From Bradyrhizobium sp. 132 (lineage in GTDB: Bacteria > Pseudomonadota > Alphaproteobacteria > Rhizobiales > Xanthobacteraceae), in contig NZ_JADPKY010000106.1 of NCBI RefSeq assembly GCF_023074185.1, positions 184,254 through 248,253 of the forward strand: a stretch of 64,000 bases of DNA. Reading direction: 5' to 3'. The position numbers and the translations under genes were made by a program. Position 1 is the stretch's first letter, and each line of letters begins with the position of its first letter. This document shows positions 50,930-60,426 of this stretch, piece by piece. A model generated the notes under the pieces. It searched no databases. It worked only from the letters and a program-made list of their open reading frames with translations, and was not told where the DNA came from.

Positions 50930-53134
50930 ATGTCGGCTGAAGCCGTTACTCAATTCATCTCCGTGACGCGGACCATGGACCAGGTCGCGGAGCAACCTTT
51001 CTATATTCCGATGACGGGACCGTCGGCGCGGCCGCGGCGTTCGCTCAAGCACGACGATACCTTTATCGTGCTTGACAGCCATGGCGACATCGGCGCCTCG
51101 GCCGGCGGGCCCGACGGCCTGTTCCATCACGACACGCGCTACCTTGCGAGGCTTGAGCTCGTGCTCGACGATCTCCAGCCGTTGTTGCTGGGATCCAACC
51201 TGCGCGACGACAACTCGGCGCTGACGGTCGATCTCACCAATCCGGATATCTACCGGGAGGGCAGCCTCGTGCTGCAAAAGGACCTGCTCCACATCGTGCG
51301 CACGATCTTCCTGTGGCGCGGCACCGCCTATCAGCGCATCGGCGTGCAGAACCACGGCGACCGCCCGGCCAATTTCGGGCTGACCCTGCTGTTCGACAAT
51401 GATTTCGCCGATCTGTTCGAGGTTCGCGGCGAGCGGCGTCCGCGTCGCGGCATTGGCTCGAGCCGGCTGTTGGGCCCGACCGACGTGCTGTTCGACTACC
51501 GCGGTCTTGATGACGCCGAGCGCACCACATGCCTGCATTTCGACCCGCGCCCGACGAAGTTGTCGGTGAATGCCGCAACCTGGCAACTCGAACTTGATCC
51601 GCATGAGTCGAAATCGCTGTTCGTGGCCGTGTCCTGCAATCGGCCGATCACGGAGAAGCCGGCGCGCTTTTTCAGGGGGCTGCTCGCCCACCGCCGCGAG
51701 ATGCGGCAATCGACGATGGGGACCGCCAGCATCGAGACATCCAACAACATCTTCAACGAGGTGCTGTGCCAGTCCATGGCCGACCTCAACATGCTGATGA
51801 CGGAGACGCCGCAGGGCCGCTATCCGTATGCAGGGATTCCCTGGTACTCGACGACGTTCGGCCGCGACGGCCTGATTACGGCTCTGCAAATGCTGTGGGT
51901 CGACCCGCGCATCGCCAAGGGCGTGTTGCGGCGGCTCGCGCATTTCCAGGCCAAGGCGGTCGATCCGCTGAACGATGCGGCGCCCGGAAAGATTCTGCAT
52001 GAGATGCGCGGCGGCGAGATGGCGGCGCTGCGCGAGGTGCCGTTCGCTCAGTATTACGGCAGCGTGGATTCGACCGCTTTGTTCGTGCTGCTCGCCGGAA
52101 GCTATTTCGAGCGCACCGGCGACGAGAAGACGTTGACCGAGTTGTGGCCGGCCATCGAGGCGGGGTTGGCCTGGATCGACGGCCCCGGGGACCCCGACAA
52201 GGACGGCTTCGTCGAATACCAGCGAGCCACGGAAAAGGGCCTCGCCAATCAGGGCTGGAAGGATTCCTACGACGCGATCTTCCATGCCGATGGCCAGCTT
52301 GCGGAAGGCAATCTCGCGCTGGCCGAGGTGCAAGGTTACGTCTTTGCCGCCAAGCGGCTCGCCGCGCGCTGTGCGCTCCGGCTGGGCAAGCCCGATCTCG
52401 CCAAAAAGCTCGAGGCCGAGGCCAAGGCGCTGGCCGAGCGCTTCGAGGCCGCGTTCTGGTGCGAAGAGCTCGGCACCTATGCGCTCGCGCTCGACGGCAA
52501 GAAGCGGCCCTGCAAGGTACGGACCTCAAACGCCGGGCAGGTGCTGTTCAGCGGCATGATCCGTGAAGATCGCGCCCGTCTCGTCGCCGCCGATCTGATG
52601 GGGCCGCACTTCTACTCGGGCTGGGGCATCCGCACCGTCGCTGTCGGCGAGGTGCGTTACAACCCGATGTCCTATCATGACGGGTCGATCTGGCCGCACG
52701 ACAACGCACTGATCGCGCTCGGGCTCGCGCGCTACGGGCTGAAGCATTCGGTCGCGCAGGTCTTCAAGGGATTGTTCGACGCTGCAACCTACATGGACCT
52801 GCGCCGGTTACCCGAATTGTTCTGCGGCTTCCGGCGCGAGAAGCGGCGCGGCCCGACGCTCTATCCGGTGGCCTGCGCGCCGCAGGCCTGGGCCAGCGCA
52901 ACCGCGTTCACGTTGCTGGAGGCGGCGCTGGGCATCGAGTTCGATGTGGCGCGCGGAGAGATCCGGTTGCGCAATCCGCGTCTGCCGGCGTTCCTGCACG
53001 AGGTGATTTTGCGCGATCTGCTCCTGGGCGAGTCCAGCGTGGATCTGCGCGTCAGCCGCCATGGCGAGGACGTCGCGCTGGAGGTGTTGCGCACGCGTGG
53101 CCAGATCCAGGTCTCGATCGTGTTGGCGCGCTAG
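50930..53134 (+). CDS. Amylo-alpha-1,6-glucosidase (glycogen debranching-type) family protein
   Basis: A 734-aa protein with an N-terminal glycogen-debranching beta domain (about 35-280, with FIVLDSHGDI and DGLFHHDTRYL) and a C-terminal (alpha/alpha)6 barrel. GIPWYSTTFGRDGLITALQ and YHDGSIWPHDNALIA are the conserved active-site regions, the latter with the catalytic acid area. It removes alpha-1,6 branches or trims related glucans in the cytoplasm. ATG at 50930 follows AGGGGAG. A possible partner of GlgA at 56236. Confidence 0.88.
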   Translation: MSAEAVTQFISVTRTMDQVAEQPFYIPMTGPSARPRRSLKHDDTFIVLDSHGDIGASAGGPDGLFHHDTRYLARLELVLDDLQPLLLGSNLRDDNSALTVDLTNPDIYREGSLVLQKDLLHIVRTIFLWRGTAYQRIGVQNHGDRPANFGLTLLFDNDFADLFEVRGERRPRRGIGSSRLLGPTDVLFDYRGLDDAERTTCLHFDPRPTKLSVNAATWQLELDPHESKSLFVAVSCNRPITEKPARFFRGLLAHRREMRQSTMGTASIETSNNIFNEVLCQSMADLNMLMTETPQGRYPYAGIPWYSTTFGRDGLITALQMLWVDPRIAKGVLRRLAHFQAKAVDPLNDAAPGKILHEMRGGEMAALREVPFAQYYGSVDSTALFVLLAGSYFERTGDEKTLTELWPAIEAGLAWIDGPGDPDKDGFVEYQRATEKGLANQGWKDSYDAIFHADGQLAEGNLALAEVQGYVFAAKRLAARCALRLGKPDLAKKLEAEAKALAERFEAAFWCEELGTYALALDGKKRPCKVRTSNAGQVLFSGMIREDRARLVAADLMGPHFYSGWGIRTVAVGEVRYNPMSYHDGSIWPHDNALIALGLARYGLKHSVAQVFKGLFDAATYMDLRRLPELFCGFRREKRRGPTLYPVACAPQAWASATAFTLLEAALGIEFDVARGEIRLRNPRLPAFLHEVILRDLLLGESSVDLRVSRHGEDVALEVLRTRGQIQVSIVLAR

Positions 53135-53155
53135 CGGCGCGCGGAAGGAGGGTGC

Positions 53156-53677
53156 ATGCGTACCGCCGGATGGTTGATCCTGAGCGTGGTGATCGTCGCG
53201 GGATTGACGGTCGCCGTATCACGAGCTGCGGAGGAGTTGCCCGCGCCTTCAACTGAAGCGAATGCGCCGCCGACGCTGCAGCCGCCGGCGTCATCGGTCC
53301 CCGTCACGCCAAAGGATGCCGCGCCACCGCCGTCGGTCACGATCATCGGCGCCAGCGATGCGCATGGTGTGCTTGGCCGTGACGTGCTCAGCGCGGCGAA
53401 CGAGGGCATGGGTCGCATCGTCGACGTCATCGTCGATCGCAGTGGCCATGTCCGCGCTGCAGTTATCGATTTCGGCGGCTTCCTCGGTGTCGGCAGCCGC
53501 AAGATCGTGGTTGACTGGAACGCTTTGCGGTTCGGCAAGATCGCCAGCAAGAAGGACAGCATCACGCTGGAATTGACCAAGGCGCAGGTCGCCGCCGCGC
53601 CGGAATACAAGGAAGACGCGCCGATGGTCGTGCTCGGCGCGTCCGGCAGCCTGCAACCGCTGCAAGCGGTTCAGTGA
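53156..53677 (+). CDS. PRC-barrel domain protein, exported
   Basis: A 173-aa protein with an N-terminal signal anchor (GWLILSVVIVAGLTVAVSRA), a Pro-rich linker, and a PRC-barrel (about 70-140: VLGRDVLSAANEGMGRIVDV and HVRAAVIDFGGFLGVGSRKI). PRC barrels bind RNA, photosynthetic reaction-centre or envelope partners; here it is probably a periplasmic protein. Its stop overlaps the MFS gene start (GTGA). Confidence 0.85.
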   Translation: MRTAGWLILSVVIVAGLTVAVSRAAEELPAPSTEANAPPTLQPPASSVPVTPKDAAPPPSVTIIGASDAHGVLGRDVLSAANEGMGRIVDVIVDRSGHVRAAVIDFGGFLGVGSRKIVVDWNALRFGKIASKKDSITLELTKAQVAAAPEYKEDAPMVVLGASGSLQPLQAVQ

Positions 53678-55014
53678 GGCGCGGGGAGGGATGGCCGCCT
53701 GTGCTGTTGTCGAGAAAGCCGAACCATGCAGATCGCGAGGGCCGCGCTAAGCACGACAACGATGCCGCGCCATTGCCTCCCGGTATTCCGGCACCGTCGC
53801 GCCAGAGCCTGCGCGGTCTCGACTGGTTCATCTTCTTCCTCGCCGATGTACAAACCGGATTTGGTCCCTTCATCGCGGTTTACCTCACAACGCAAAAATG
53901 GACCCAGGTCGAGATCGGCCTGGTGCTGTCGATCGGCGGCATCGTTGCTCTGATCGGACAGATGCCGGGCGGCGCCATCATCGATGCCGCAAAATCCGAA
54001 CGGCTGGTCGCGGGCCTCGCCATCGCCACCATCGGCTGCTGCGCGCTCACCTATGCGGCGATGCCGATCTTCCCCGTGGTGGTGGCTGCGGCCACCTTGC
54101 ACGCGGCAGCGAGCTGCGTGCTCGGGCCGGCGATCGCGGCGATCAGCCTCGGCCTGGTCGGACCGTTCGCGATGGGCGAGCGGCTCGGCCGCAACGCCCG
54201 CTTTGCCTCGCTTGGCAACGGTGTTGCGGCTGCCGTAATGGGCACGGCCGGCTATCTGCTGTCGAGCCGCTCGGTGTTCCTGGTCTCCTTCCTGCTCGCG
54301 ATCCCCACTCTGATCGCGCTGTCGCGCATCCGCGAGCATGAAGTCGACATCGCGCGCTGCCACGGCGAAATGCCGCGCGAGGCGAAGGATCGCGGCGACA
54401 CCAATATCTGGCACCTGATCCGACAGCGTCCGCTCATCGTCTTTGCGCTGAGCGTCTTGCTGTTGCAACTGGCGAACGCCTCGATGATGCCGCTGATGGC
54501 GAGCGCGGTGACGGCGCGATCGGCCCAGTGGGCGACGGTGCTGGTCGCCTTTTGCATCGTCGTGCCGCAGGCGATCGTGGCGTTGCTGTCGCCGACGGTC
54601 GGACGCAAGGCGCAAGCGTGGGGCCGCCGGCCGCTGCTGCTGATCGGGTTCGGTGCGCTGGCGATCCGCGGCCTGCTGTTCGCCACCGTGCGCGATCCCT
54701 ATTTGCTGGTGCTGGTGCAGGTGTTCGACGGCTTCACCGCCGCGGTATTCGCAGTCATGATCCCGCTGATCGTGGCTGACGTCGCCTTCGGCAGCGGCCA
54801 TTTCAATCTTGCGCAGGGCATCGTCGGCACGGCAACGGGCATCGGTGCATCGCTGAGCACCGCGCTCGGCGGCTACGTCAGCGACAAATTTGGCAATGCC
54901 ACCGCCTTCTTCGGGCTGGCAAGCATTGCTGCGACGGGATTTCTGCTGATCCTGATGGTGATGCCGGAGACCCGGCGCAAGGGCATGATTGCGCCAAAAG
55001 AAATAGCCGGCTGA
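53674..55014 (+). CDS. MFS transporter
   Basis: A 446-aa transporter with about 12 TM segments after a hydrophilic 40-residue N-terminus. It starts with GTG at 53674, overlapping the stop of the PRC-barrel gene. FIFFLADVQTGFGPFIAVYL and LSIGGIVALIGQMPGGAIID mark the first half. The type (UMF-like/arabinose-efflux style) suggests export of a drug or small metabolite. Substrate unknown. Confidence 0.85.
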   Translation: MRRGEGWPPVLLSRKPNHADREGRAKHDNDAAPLPPGIPAPSRQSLRGLDWFIFFLADVQTGFGPFIAVYLTTQKWTQVEIGLVLSIGGIVALIGQMPGGAIIDAAKSERLVAGLAIATIGCCALTYAAMPIFPVVVAAATLHAAASCVLGPAIAAISLGLVGPFAMGERLGRNARFASLGNGVAAAVMGTAGYLLSSRSVFLVSFLLAIPTLIALSRIREHEVDIARCHGEMPREAKDRGDTNIWHLIRQRPLIVFALSVLLLQLANASMMPLMASAVTARSAQWATVLVAFCIVVPQAIVALLSPTVGRKAQAWGRRPLLLIGFGALAIRGLLFATVRDPYLLVLVQVFDGFTAAVFAVMIPLIVADVAFGSGHFNLAQGIVGTATGIGASLSTALGGYVSDKFGNATAFFGLASIAATGFLLILMVMPETRRKGMIAPKEIAG

Positions 55015-55128
55015 ACCAATTCAGCCGGGGCGTCGTAGGATCGGGCCAGGTGAGAACATCGCCGTTCATCGAATTGCCACAGGCCTTGCGGATCGTCGGT
55101 CCTCGCTCGCAATCGAAAGGCCCTGCAA

Positions 55129-56073
55129 GTGGTGTCCGCGAACGATCTGGAATTTGCCCTCGATCAAGTCCGCGCCAACGCCCCGGAGCAGGTCCCCGGC
55201 GTGTTCGGCCCGTCCTCGGTGACTTGGCGGATCGACCGCGAGGCCGTCATCTTTCTCGGCGCCGGTCGTGCGCTGTTGCTGCAGCTGGCCCACCCCTGGG
55301 TCGCCGCCGCCATCGCCGAGCATTCCAAAACCTTCGCCGATCCGATCGGACGATTTCACCGCACCTTCGACATCGTCTTTGCCATGGTGTTCGGCTCGCT
55401 CGACCGCGCGCTGTTGTCGTCGCGGCAATTGTACCGGCGCCACAGCATGATCGTCGGCGAGATGCCCGAGACCGTCGGTCCGTTCGTGGCCGGCTCGCGC
55501 TACTGTGCCAACGACATCCCTTCGCTGCGCTGGGTTCATGCCACGCTGGTCGAGACGGCGCTGATGGCGCACGATCTGGTTTTGCCGCCGCTCTCGGCGG
55601 AGGAGCGCGAACGCTACTGGACCGAGAGCCGGACGTTCGGCGCCTTGTTCGGATTGACGGGGGACGACCTGCCCGCGGATTGGTCAGGCTTTGCGGCCTA
55701 CACCAATGCGATGGCACAGTCGGACACGCTGACCGTCAGTCCGGCCGCGCGTGAGATCGTGAGGCAGATCTTTGGCGGCGCGCGTCCGTGGTTGCGGCCG
55801 CCGCGATGGTATCGCGCGCTCACGGCGAGCTTGCTGCCGGAGCCATTGCGCGCGGGCTTTGGGTTTGGGCTCGACGAGCGCAACACCAGGTCGGCCGACA
55901 ACGCACTGAAATGGATCCGGCGGGTCTACCCGAAATTGCCGGACCGGTTGCGCTATGTCGGTCCGTACCAGGAAGCGCATGCGCGGCTAAACGGCGAACC
56001 GCAGCCCGACTGGTTGACCCGGTGCCTCAACAGAGCCTGGATCGGCCGCTCGCAGATGGATCACCGCCGCTAA
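55129..56073 (+). CDS. MpaB-like oxygenase family (DUF2236) protein
   Basis: A 314-aa protein. A GTG start at 55129 (with GTG at 55132 as alternative). ALLLQLAHPWVAAAIAEHS, FAMVFGSLDRALLSSRQLYR and WVHATLVETALMAHD are DUF2236 signatures; the conserved His residues (H in AHPWV, HSKTF and HATL) are thought to bind heme b, as in MpaB and Lcp rubber oxygenase. It may cleave or oxidise a terpenoid or lipid. Neighbours give no specific substrate. Confidence 0.85.
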   Translation: MVSANDLEFALDQVRANAPEQVPGVFGPSSVTWRIDREAVIFLGAGRALLLQLAHPWVAAAIAEHSKTFADPIGRFHRTFDIVFAMVFGSLDRALLSSRQLYRRHSMIVGEMPETVGPFVAGSRYCANDIPSLRWVHATLVETALMAHDLVLPPLSAEERERYWTESRTFGALFGLTGDDLPADWSGFAAYTNAMAQSDTLTVSPAAREIVRQIFGGARPWLRPPRWYRALTASLLPEPLRAGFGFGLDERNTRSADNALKWIRRVYPKLPDRLRYVGPYQEAHARLNGEPQPDWLTRCLNRAWIGRSQMDHRR

Positions 56074-56121
56074 GAAGCGCCTCCCGCATGTCCCGGACAA
56101 GCTGCGACGCGTGAGCGTTGC

Positions 56122-56230
56122 CGCGCAGAGCCGGGACCCAGGGGCCGCGAACTGCTGCGCGACATGGGCCCCGGCTCTGCAGCGCACCGTCGAAGAGACG
56201 CTGCGCCGCGTCCGGGGCACGAGAGAGCGC
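56122..56230. repeat. Dispersed palindromic element with inner hairpin
   Basis: GCAGAGCCGGGACCCA (56125-56140) pairs with TGGGCCCCGGCTCTGC (56165-56180) with one mismatch. It ends with GCGCCGCGTCCGGGGCACGAG, which is shared with the element at 47691-47751. It lies between the MpaB-like and GlgA genes, which converge here. Confidence 0.7.
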
Positions 56231-56235
56231 AGGCC

Positions 56236-57651
56236 TCACACCGCCGCCAGCTTCCGGTACAGCGCGTTGTAGGTGCCGGCCGAGATGCTCCAGGAGAACG
56301 ACCGTCCCATCGCGCTGCGGCGCATGGTGTCGAGCTGGTCGTGCGCCATGAAAGCCTCGAAGGCCCGGCGGACGCCGCCGAGGAAGGATTGGTGCGAGGG
56401 TTTTGAGAACAGGAAGCCGGTTTCGCCGTCGGTGATGGTTTCGGCGAGGCCGCCGGTCTGGTGGCCGATCGGCAGAGAGCCGAAACGCTGGGCGTACATC
56501 TGGCTGAGCCCGCACGGCTCGAAGCGCGACGGCATCAATGTGAAATCGCTGCCGGCGAAGATGCGGCGCGCCTGGGCGTCGTTGAAGCCGATCACGACCC
56601 CGATCACGTCGGGCCGCCGGCGATGCGCGTCGATCAATGCCTGCTCGAGCGCCGGCTCGCCGGAGCCGGTGACCACGATCTGCCCGCCGGCATCGACGAT
56701 CTCGTCGGCCGCCGCCAGCACGAGGTCGATGCCCTTCTGGTGCACGAGCCGCGCGACGATGCCGAACATAGGCCCGCGCGACACCGCGAGCCCGAATTGC
56801 TTGCGCACATAATCCGCATTGGCTTTCTTGCCGGCCCAGTCGCCGGCGCCGAACTGCTGGGCGAGCTGCGCGCAGGAGCGCGGGTCCCAGCTCTCGTCGA
56901 TGCCGTTGAGGATGCCGGTGAGCTCGGACGCGTCGGAGCGCAGCCGCAGCAGGCCTTCCAGGCCGCAGCCGAATTCGTCCGTGGTAATTTCCCGGGCGTA
57001 GGTGCCGCTGACGGTGGTGAGGTGCGAAGCATAGACCAGTCCCGCCTTGAGGAAGGAGAGCTGGTCGTAGAACTCGACGCCGTCGATATGGAAGGAGCTT
57101 TCGGGGACGCCGATTCGCCGCAGCGAGTCTTTCGGGAAAAGCCCCTGATAGGCGAGGTTGTGGATGGTCAGGATCGACGGCAGCTTGGCGCCGCGCCAGG
57201 CCAGGTAGGCCGGCACGAGCGAGGCCTGCCAGTCATTGGCATGGATCAGGTCTGCTGCCCAATTCTTGTCCAGCTTGCCCATGGCAAGCTCAGCGGCGGC
57301 CGAGGCCAAGCGCGCGAAGCGGATGTCGTTGTCCGGCCAGTCGCGCCCGGACTCGTCACCGTAGGGATTGCCGGGCCGGTCGTAGAGTTGTGAGCATAAG
57401 AGCACATAGACAGGAAGGCCGTCCTTGGTCGCGGCCCGGCCGAGCGAGCAGGCCGGCATCTCCGCGAATGCCGGACAGCGGCCAACGATCTGAATATGCG
57501 TGAGTTGTTCGATGATGTCGCGATAGCCGGGCAGCATGACCCGGATATCGGCGAAAGGACGCAGCGCTCTTGGAAGAGCCGCGGAAACGGCTCCAAGTCC
57601 GCCGACGCGGACGAAGTCGTCCATCTCTGTCGTAACGAACAAGACCCTCAA
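56236..57651 (-). CDS. glgA: Glycogen/starch synthase-like GT5 (GlgA-like), Arg at the ADP-glucose Lys position
   Basis: A 471-aa GT-B enzyme. The start is TTG 57651. The N-terminal GlgA motif KTGGLADV is RVGGLGAV here, with Arg at residue 15 in place of the Lys that binds the ADP-glucose phosphate in E. coli GlgA. The rest is typical: HANDWQASLVPAYL, HQKGIDLVLAA, and PSRFEPCGLSQMYAQRFGSLPI (the E-x7-E donor site). It elongates alpha-1,4-glucan. No glgC, glgB or glgP is adjacent; the debranching-like gene is 3 kb away. Confidence 0.88.
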   Translation of the reverse strand: MRVLFVTTEMDDFVRVGGLGAVSAALPRALRPFADIRVMLPGYRDIIEQLTHIQIVGRCPAFAEMPACSLGRAATKDGLPVYVLLCSQLYDRPGNPYGDESGRDWPDNDIRFARLASAAAELAMGKLDKNWAADLIHANDWQASLVPAYLAWRGAKLPSILTIHNLAYQGLFPKDSLRRIGVPESSFHIDGVEFYDQLSFLKAGLVYASHLTTVSGTYAREITTDEFGCGLEGLLRLRSDASELTGILNGIDESWDPRSCAQLAQQFGAGDWAGKKANADYVRKQFGLAVSRGPMFGIVARLVHQKGIDLVLAAADEIVDAGGQIVVTGSGEPALEQALIDAHRRRPDVIGVVIGFNDAQARRIFAGSDFTLMPSRFEPCGLSQMYAQRFGSLPIGHQTGGLAETITDGETGFLFSKPSHQSFLGGVRRAFEAFMAHDQLDTMRRSAMGRSFSWSISAGTYNALYRKLAAV

Positions 57652-57843
57652 GAACAGCTGCCCTCATCCGATCCCGTTGCTGCTATGCAAGAACGGGTCC
57701 AGTTGCCCTGGAATTCCCAGGCCCGCCCGCGCGGCGCATCGGTTCGGTAAAGACTTTCCTACTCAGGCGTCGCCCTCTAGGGTCGGCGCACCAACAACAG
57801 AGAACTTCGATAGTTCCTAAGTGACCCGAGGACGCAAGCAGGC

Positions 57844-59040
57844 ATGCAGCTATCAGAGAAGCATGAGGGGACGACGACAAAGGCCTTCGCCGGCCTCAGG
57901 GTCCTGGATTTTTCGACCACCATCGCCGGTCCCCATTGTGCACGGATGCTCGCCGACATGGGCGCCGAGGTCATCAAGATCGAGACCGACGGCGGCGAGA
58001 CGATGCGGACCCGCCCGCCGCTGCGCAAGGGCTGCAGCACCGTGTTCGGTCAGCTCAATGTCGGCAAGAAGAGCGTTGTGCTGGACCTCAAGTCCGAGGA
58101 CGGCAAGGAGGCGGTGCGCCGGCTGGCCGCGACGGCCGACATCCTGGTCGAGAACTTTCGTCCCGGCGTGATGCACCGGCTGCGGCTCGACTATGACAGA
58201 ATACGCGCCGTCAATCCGAAGCTGATCTACTGCTCGATCTCCGGCTACGGCCAGAGCGGCCCGTCGGCCGAGCTGCCGGCCTACGCACCGGTGATCCATG
58301 CGGCCTCCGGCTACGACATGGCCCATCTCGCCTACCAGCCCGGCCGCAGCCGCCCGGATTATTGCGGCATCTACCACGCCGACGTCGTCACCGGCACCTA
58401 CGGTTTTGGCGCGATTGCGTCGGCGCTCTACCAGCGCACGGTAACTGGGCTCGGCCAGCACATCGACGTCTCCATGCTGGAATCGATGCTGACGCTGACG
58501 GTGATCGAGTTGCAGAACTCGCAGTTCGCCGTGAAGCCGCCGCCGCGCCCGATGTTCGGGCCGACCGAGACGGCGAGCGCGTATGTCATGATCACGGTTG
58601 CCAGCGAGAAGACGTTTCAGGGGCTGATGGGGGTGATCGGCCGCCCCGAATGGATCTCCGATCCGCGCTTCGCCACCTACGCCGCGCGTCGCGACAATTG
58701 GGCCGACTTGATGAACGGTGTCGAGGCCTGGTCGCGGCAGCTCTCGACCGATGTCTGTCTTGTCGCGCTAGGTGCGGCCGGCGTGCCGGCCTCGGCCTAC
58801 CGCACCGTGTCCGAAGCACTGGCCGATCCGCAGATCGCGCATCGTGAGGCGCTCTCGTCGGTGGAGGACGAAGGTGGCTCGTTCCAGGTCCTCAATCTGC
58901 CGTTCCGGATGAGCGGTGCCGACACGACACCGGGCAAGACGATGGCCGTGCTTGGCGAGCACACGGACCGGCTGCGGGCGGAGATCGGGCTCACCGACGG
59001 TGGACCAATTCCGTCAGGCAAAACAGCCGCGCAAGTCTGA
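57844..59040 (+). CDS. CaiB/BaiF-family CoA transferase (class III)
   Basis: A 398-aa enzyme that moves CoA between carboxylic acids. LRVLDFSTTIAGPHCARMLA, GAEVIKIE, and the aspartate in IYHADVVTGTYG (about 178-189), which is the covalent CoA-binding Asp, mark the class. Substrate unknown; most Bradyrhizobium genomes carry many paralogs. The coding region runs into a 12-bp tandem repeat that starts at its last two codons. Confidence 0.9.
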   Translation: MQLSEKHEGTTTKAFAGLRVLDFSTTIAGPHCARMLADMGAEVIKIETDGGETMRTRPPLRKGCSTVFGQLNVGKKSVVLDLKSEDGKEAVRRLAATADILVENFRPGVMHRLRLDYDRIRAVNPKLIYCSISGYGQSGPSAELPAYAPVIHAASGYDMAHLAYQPGRSRPDYCGIYHADVVTGTYGFGAIASALYQRTVTGLGQHIDVSMLESMLTLTVIELQNSQFAVKPPPRPMFGPTETASAYVMITVASEKTFQGLMGVIGRPEWISDPRFATYAARRDNWADLMNGVEAWSRQLSTDVCLVALGAAGVPASAYRTVSEALADPQIAHREALSSVEDEGGSFQVLNLPFRMSGADTTPGKTMAVLGEHTDRLRAEIGLTDGGPIPSGKTAAQV

Positions 59041-59079
59041 CGGTAAGTCTGACGGCAAAGCCGACGGCAAGTCTGACGG
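59032..59079 (+). repeat. Tandem repeat, four 12-bp units
   Basis: Units CAAGTCTGACGG, TAAGTCTGACGG, CAAAGCCGACGG and CAAGTCTGACGG run in tandem across the stop codon of the CoA transferase. In the next frame they read Lys-Ser-Asp-Gly four times (one unit Lys-Ala-Asp-Gly), followed by TAG. Confidence 0.9.
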
Positions 59080-59224
59080 ATAGCATCGTGCGGCAAGCAA
59101 TGCGGCGTTGCGCGTGGTCGGCTTGCCATCATCCGCCAGCCTAAACTAGACAGGTCCGAGTTTGTCTCGTCCTGCCGCCCATGCCATGGTGGCGACGACA
59201 AGAAAAGTATCCGGGAGGACGCCG

Positions 59225-60292
59225 ATGAAGAGTTTCAAGGTTGCCGATTTCAAGGCGCCGCTGCAGGAGTTCGACGAGGCGACGCCGCAGCCGTCCGGCA
59301 CGCAGGTTCTGATCAAGGTGAAGGCCGCCGGCGTCTGCCATAGCGACCTCCACATCTGGGAAGGCGGCTACGATCTCGGCCACGGCCGCAAGCCGCTGTC
59401 GCTGAAGGATCGCGGCATCAATTTGCCGCTGACCATGGGGCACGAGACGGTCGGTGAAATCCTCGCCTTCGGTCCGGACGTGAAGCCGACCGACCAGGGC
59501 GATCTCAAGCTTGGCGACGTCGGCCTGGTCTATCCCTGGATCGGCTGCGGCAAATGCGCCACCTGCCTCGGCGGTGACGAGAACATGTGCCTGACGCCGC
59601 GCTCGCTCGGCGTTTATTGCGACGGTGGTTATTCCGATCACATGCTGGTGCCGCATCCACGCTATTTGCTCAATCTCAGAGGGCTCGATCCCGCGTCGGC
59701 TGCACCCTATGCCTGCTCGGGTGTCACGACCTACAGCGCGCTGAAGAAGGTCGAGCAGCACTTCGACACGCCGATCGTGATGTTCGGCGCCGGCGGACTT
59801 GGCCTGATGGCGCTGTCGCTCTTGAAGGCGATGGGCGGCAAGGGCGCGATCATGGTGGACATCGATGCGAAAAAGCGCGAAGCCGCCGAGAAGGCCGGCG
59901 CGCTCGCGACCGTCGATCCCAAGGCGCCGGACGCGCTGGAGCAGCTTGCCAAGAAAGCCGGTGGTCCGATCCGCGCCGTGCTCGATCTCGTCGGCAACGC
60001 CGCCACCACGCAGCTGGGCTTCGACTGCCTGACCAAGGGCGGCAAGCTCGTCATCGTCGGCCTGTTCGGCGGCGGCGCGACCTGGGCGCTGCCGCTGATT
60101 CCGATCAAGGCGGTGACGATCCAGGGCAGTTATGTCGGAAACCTGCGCGAGACGCAGGAGCTGCTCGACCTGGTGCGAACGAAGAACGTAGCGCCGATCC
60201 CGGTGACGCGGCAGCCGCTCAACAAAGCCAACGACGCGCTGGTGCAGTTGCAGCAGGGCGCGGTCGTCGGGCGCACGGTGCTGACGCCGTAG
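59225..60292 (+). CDS. Zinc-dependent alcohol dehydrogenase
   Basis: A 355-aa medium-chain dehydrogenase. CHSD and GHET (catalytic Zn: Cys, His-Glu, and the later Cys), then CGKCATCLGGDENMC (structural Zn) and GAGGLGLMAL (NAD loop) are visible. GGGAGGAC precedes the ATG at 59225. It oxidises a primary alcohol or reduces an aldehyde. Neighbours do not specify the substrate. Confidence 0.9.
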   Translation: MKSFKVADFKAPLQEFDEATPQPSGTQVLIKVKAAGVCHSDLHIWEGGYDLGHGRKPLSLKDRGINLPLTMGHETVGEILAFGPDVKPTDQGDLKLGDVGLVYPWIGCGKCATCLGGDENMCLTPRSLGVYCDGGYSDHMLVPHPRYLLNLRGLDPASAAPYACSGVTTYSALKKVEQHFDTPIVMFGAGGLGLMALSLLKAMGGKGAIMVDIDAKKREAAEKAGALATVDPKAPDALEQLAKKAGGPIRAVLDLVGNAATTQLGFDCLTKGGKLVIVGLFGGGATWALPLIPIKAVTIQGSYVGNLRETQELLDLVRTKNVAPIPVTRQPLNKANDALVQLQQGAVVGRTVLTP

Positions 60293-60310
60293 CGAAGGCT
60301 CTATCCTCCG

Positions 60311-60394
60311 TCATTGCGAGCGAAGCGAAGCAATCCAGACTGCCTCCACGGATGCATTTCTGGATTGCTTCGTCGCCAAAGCTCCTCGCAATGA
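60311..60394. repeat. REP-like dispersed palindrome, copy 2
   Basis: It is bounded by TCATTGCGAG (60311-60320) and CTCGCAATGA (60385-60394), with CAATCCAGA and TCTGGATTG inside. It is the same element as that at 21073-21191 without the extra 30 bases near its left end. It lies between the alcohol dehydrogenase and the next gene on the same strand. Confidence 0.85.
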
Positions 60395-60426
60395 CGACCT
60401 CACTTAATTTTCGCGCAGGAAATCCG

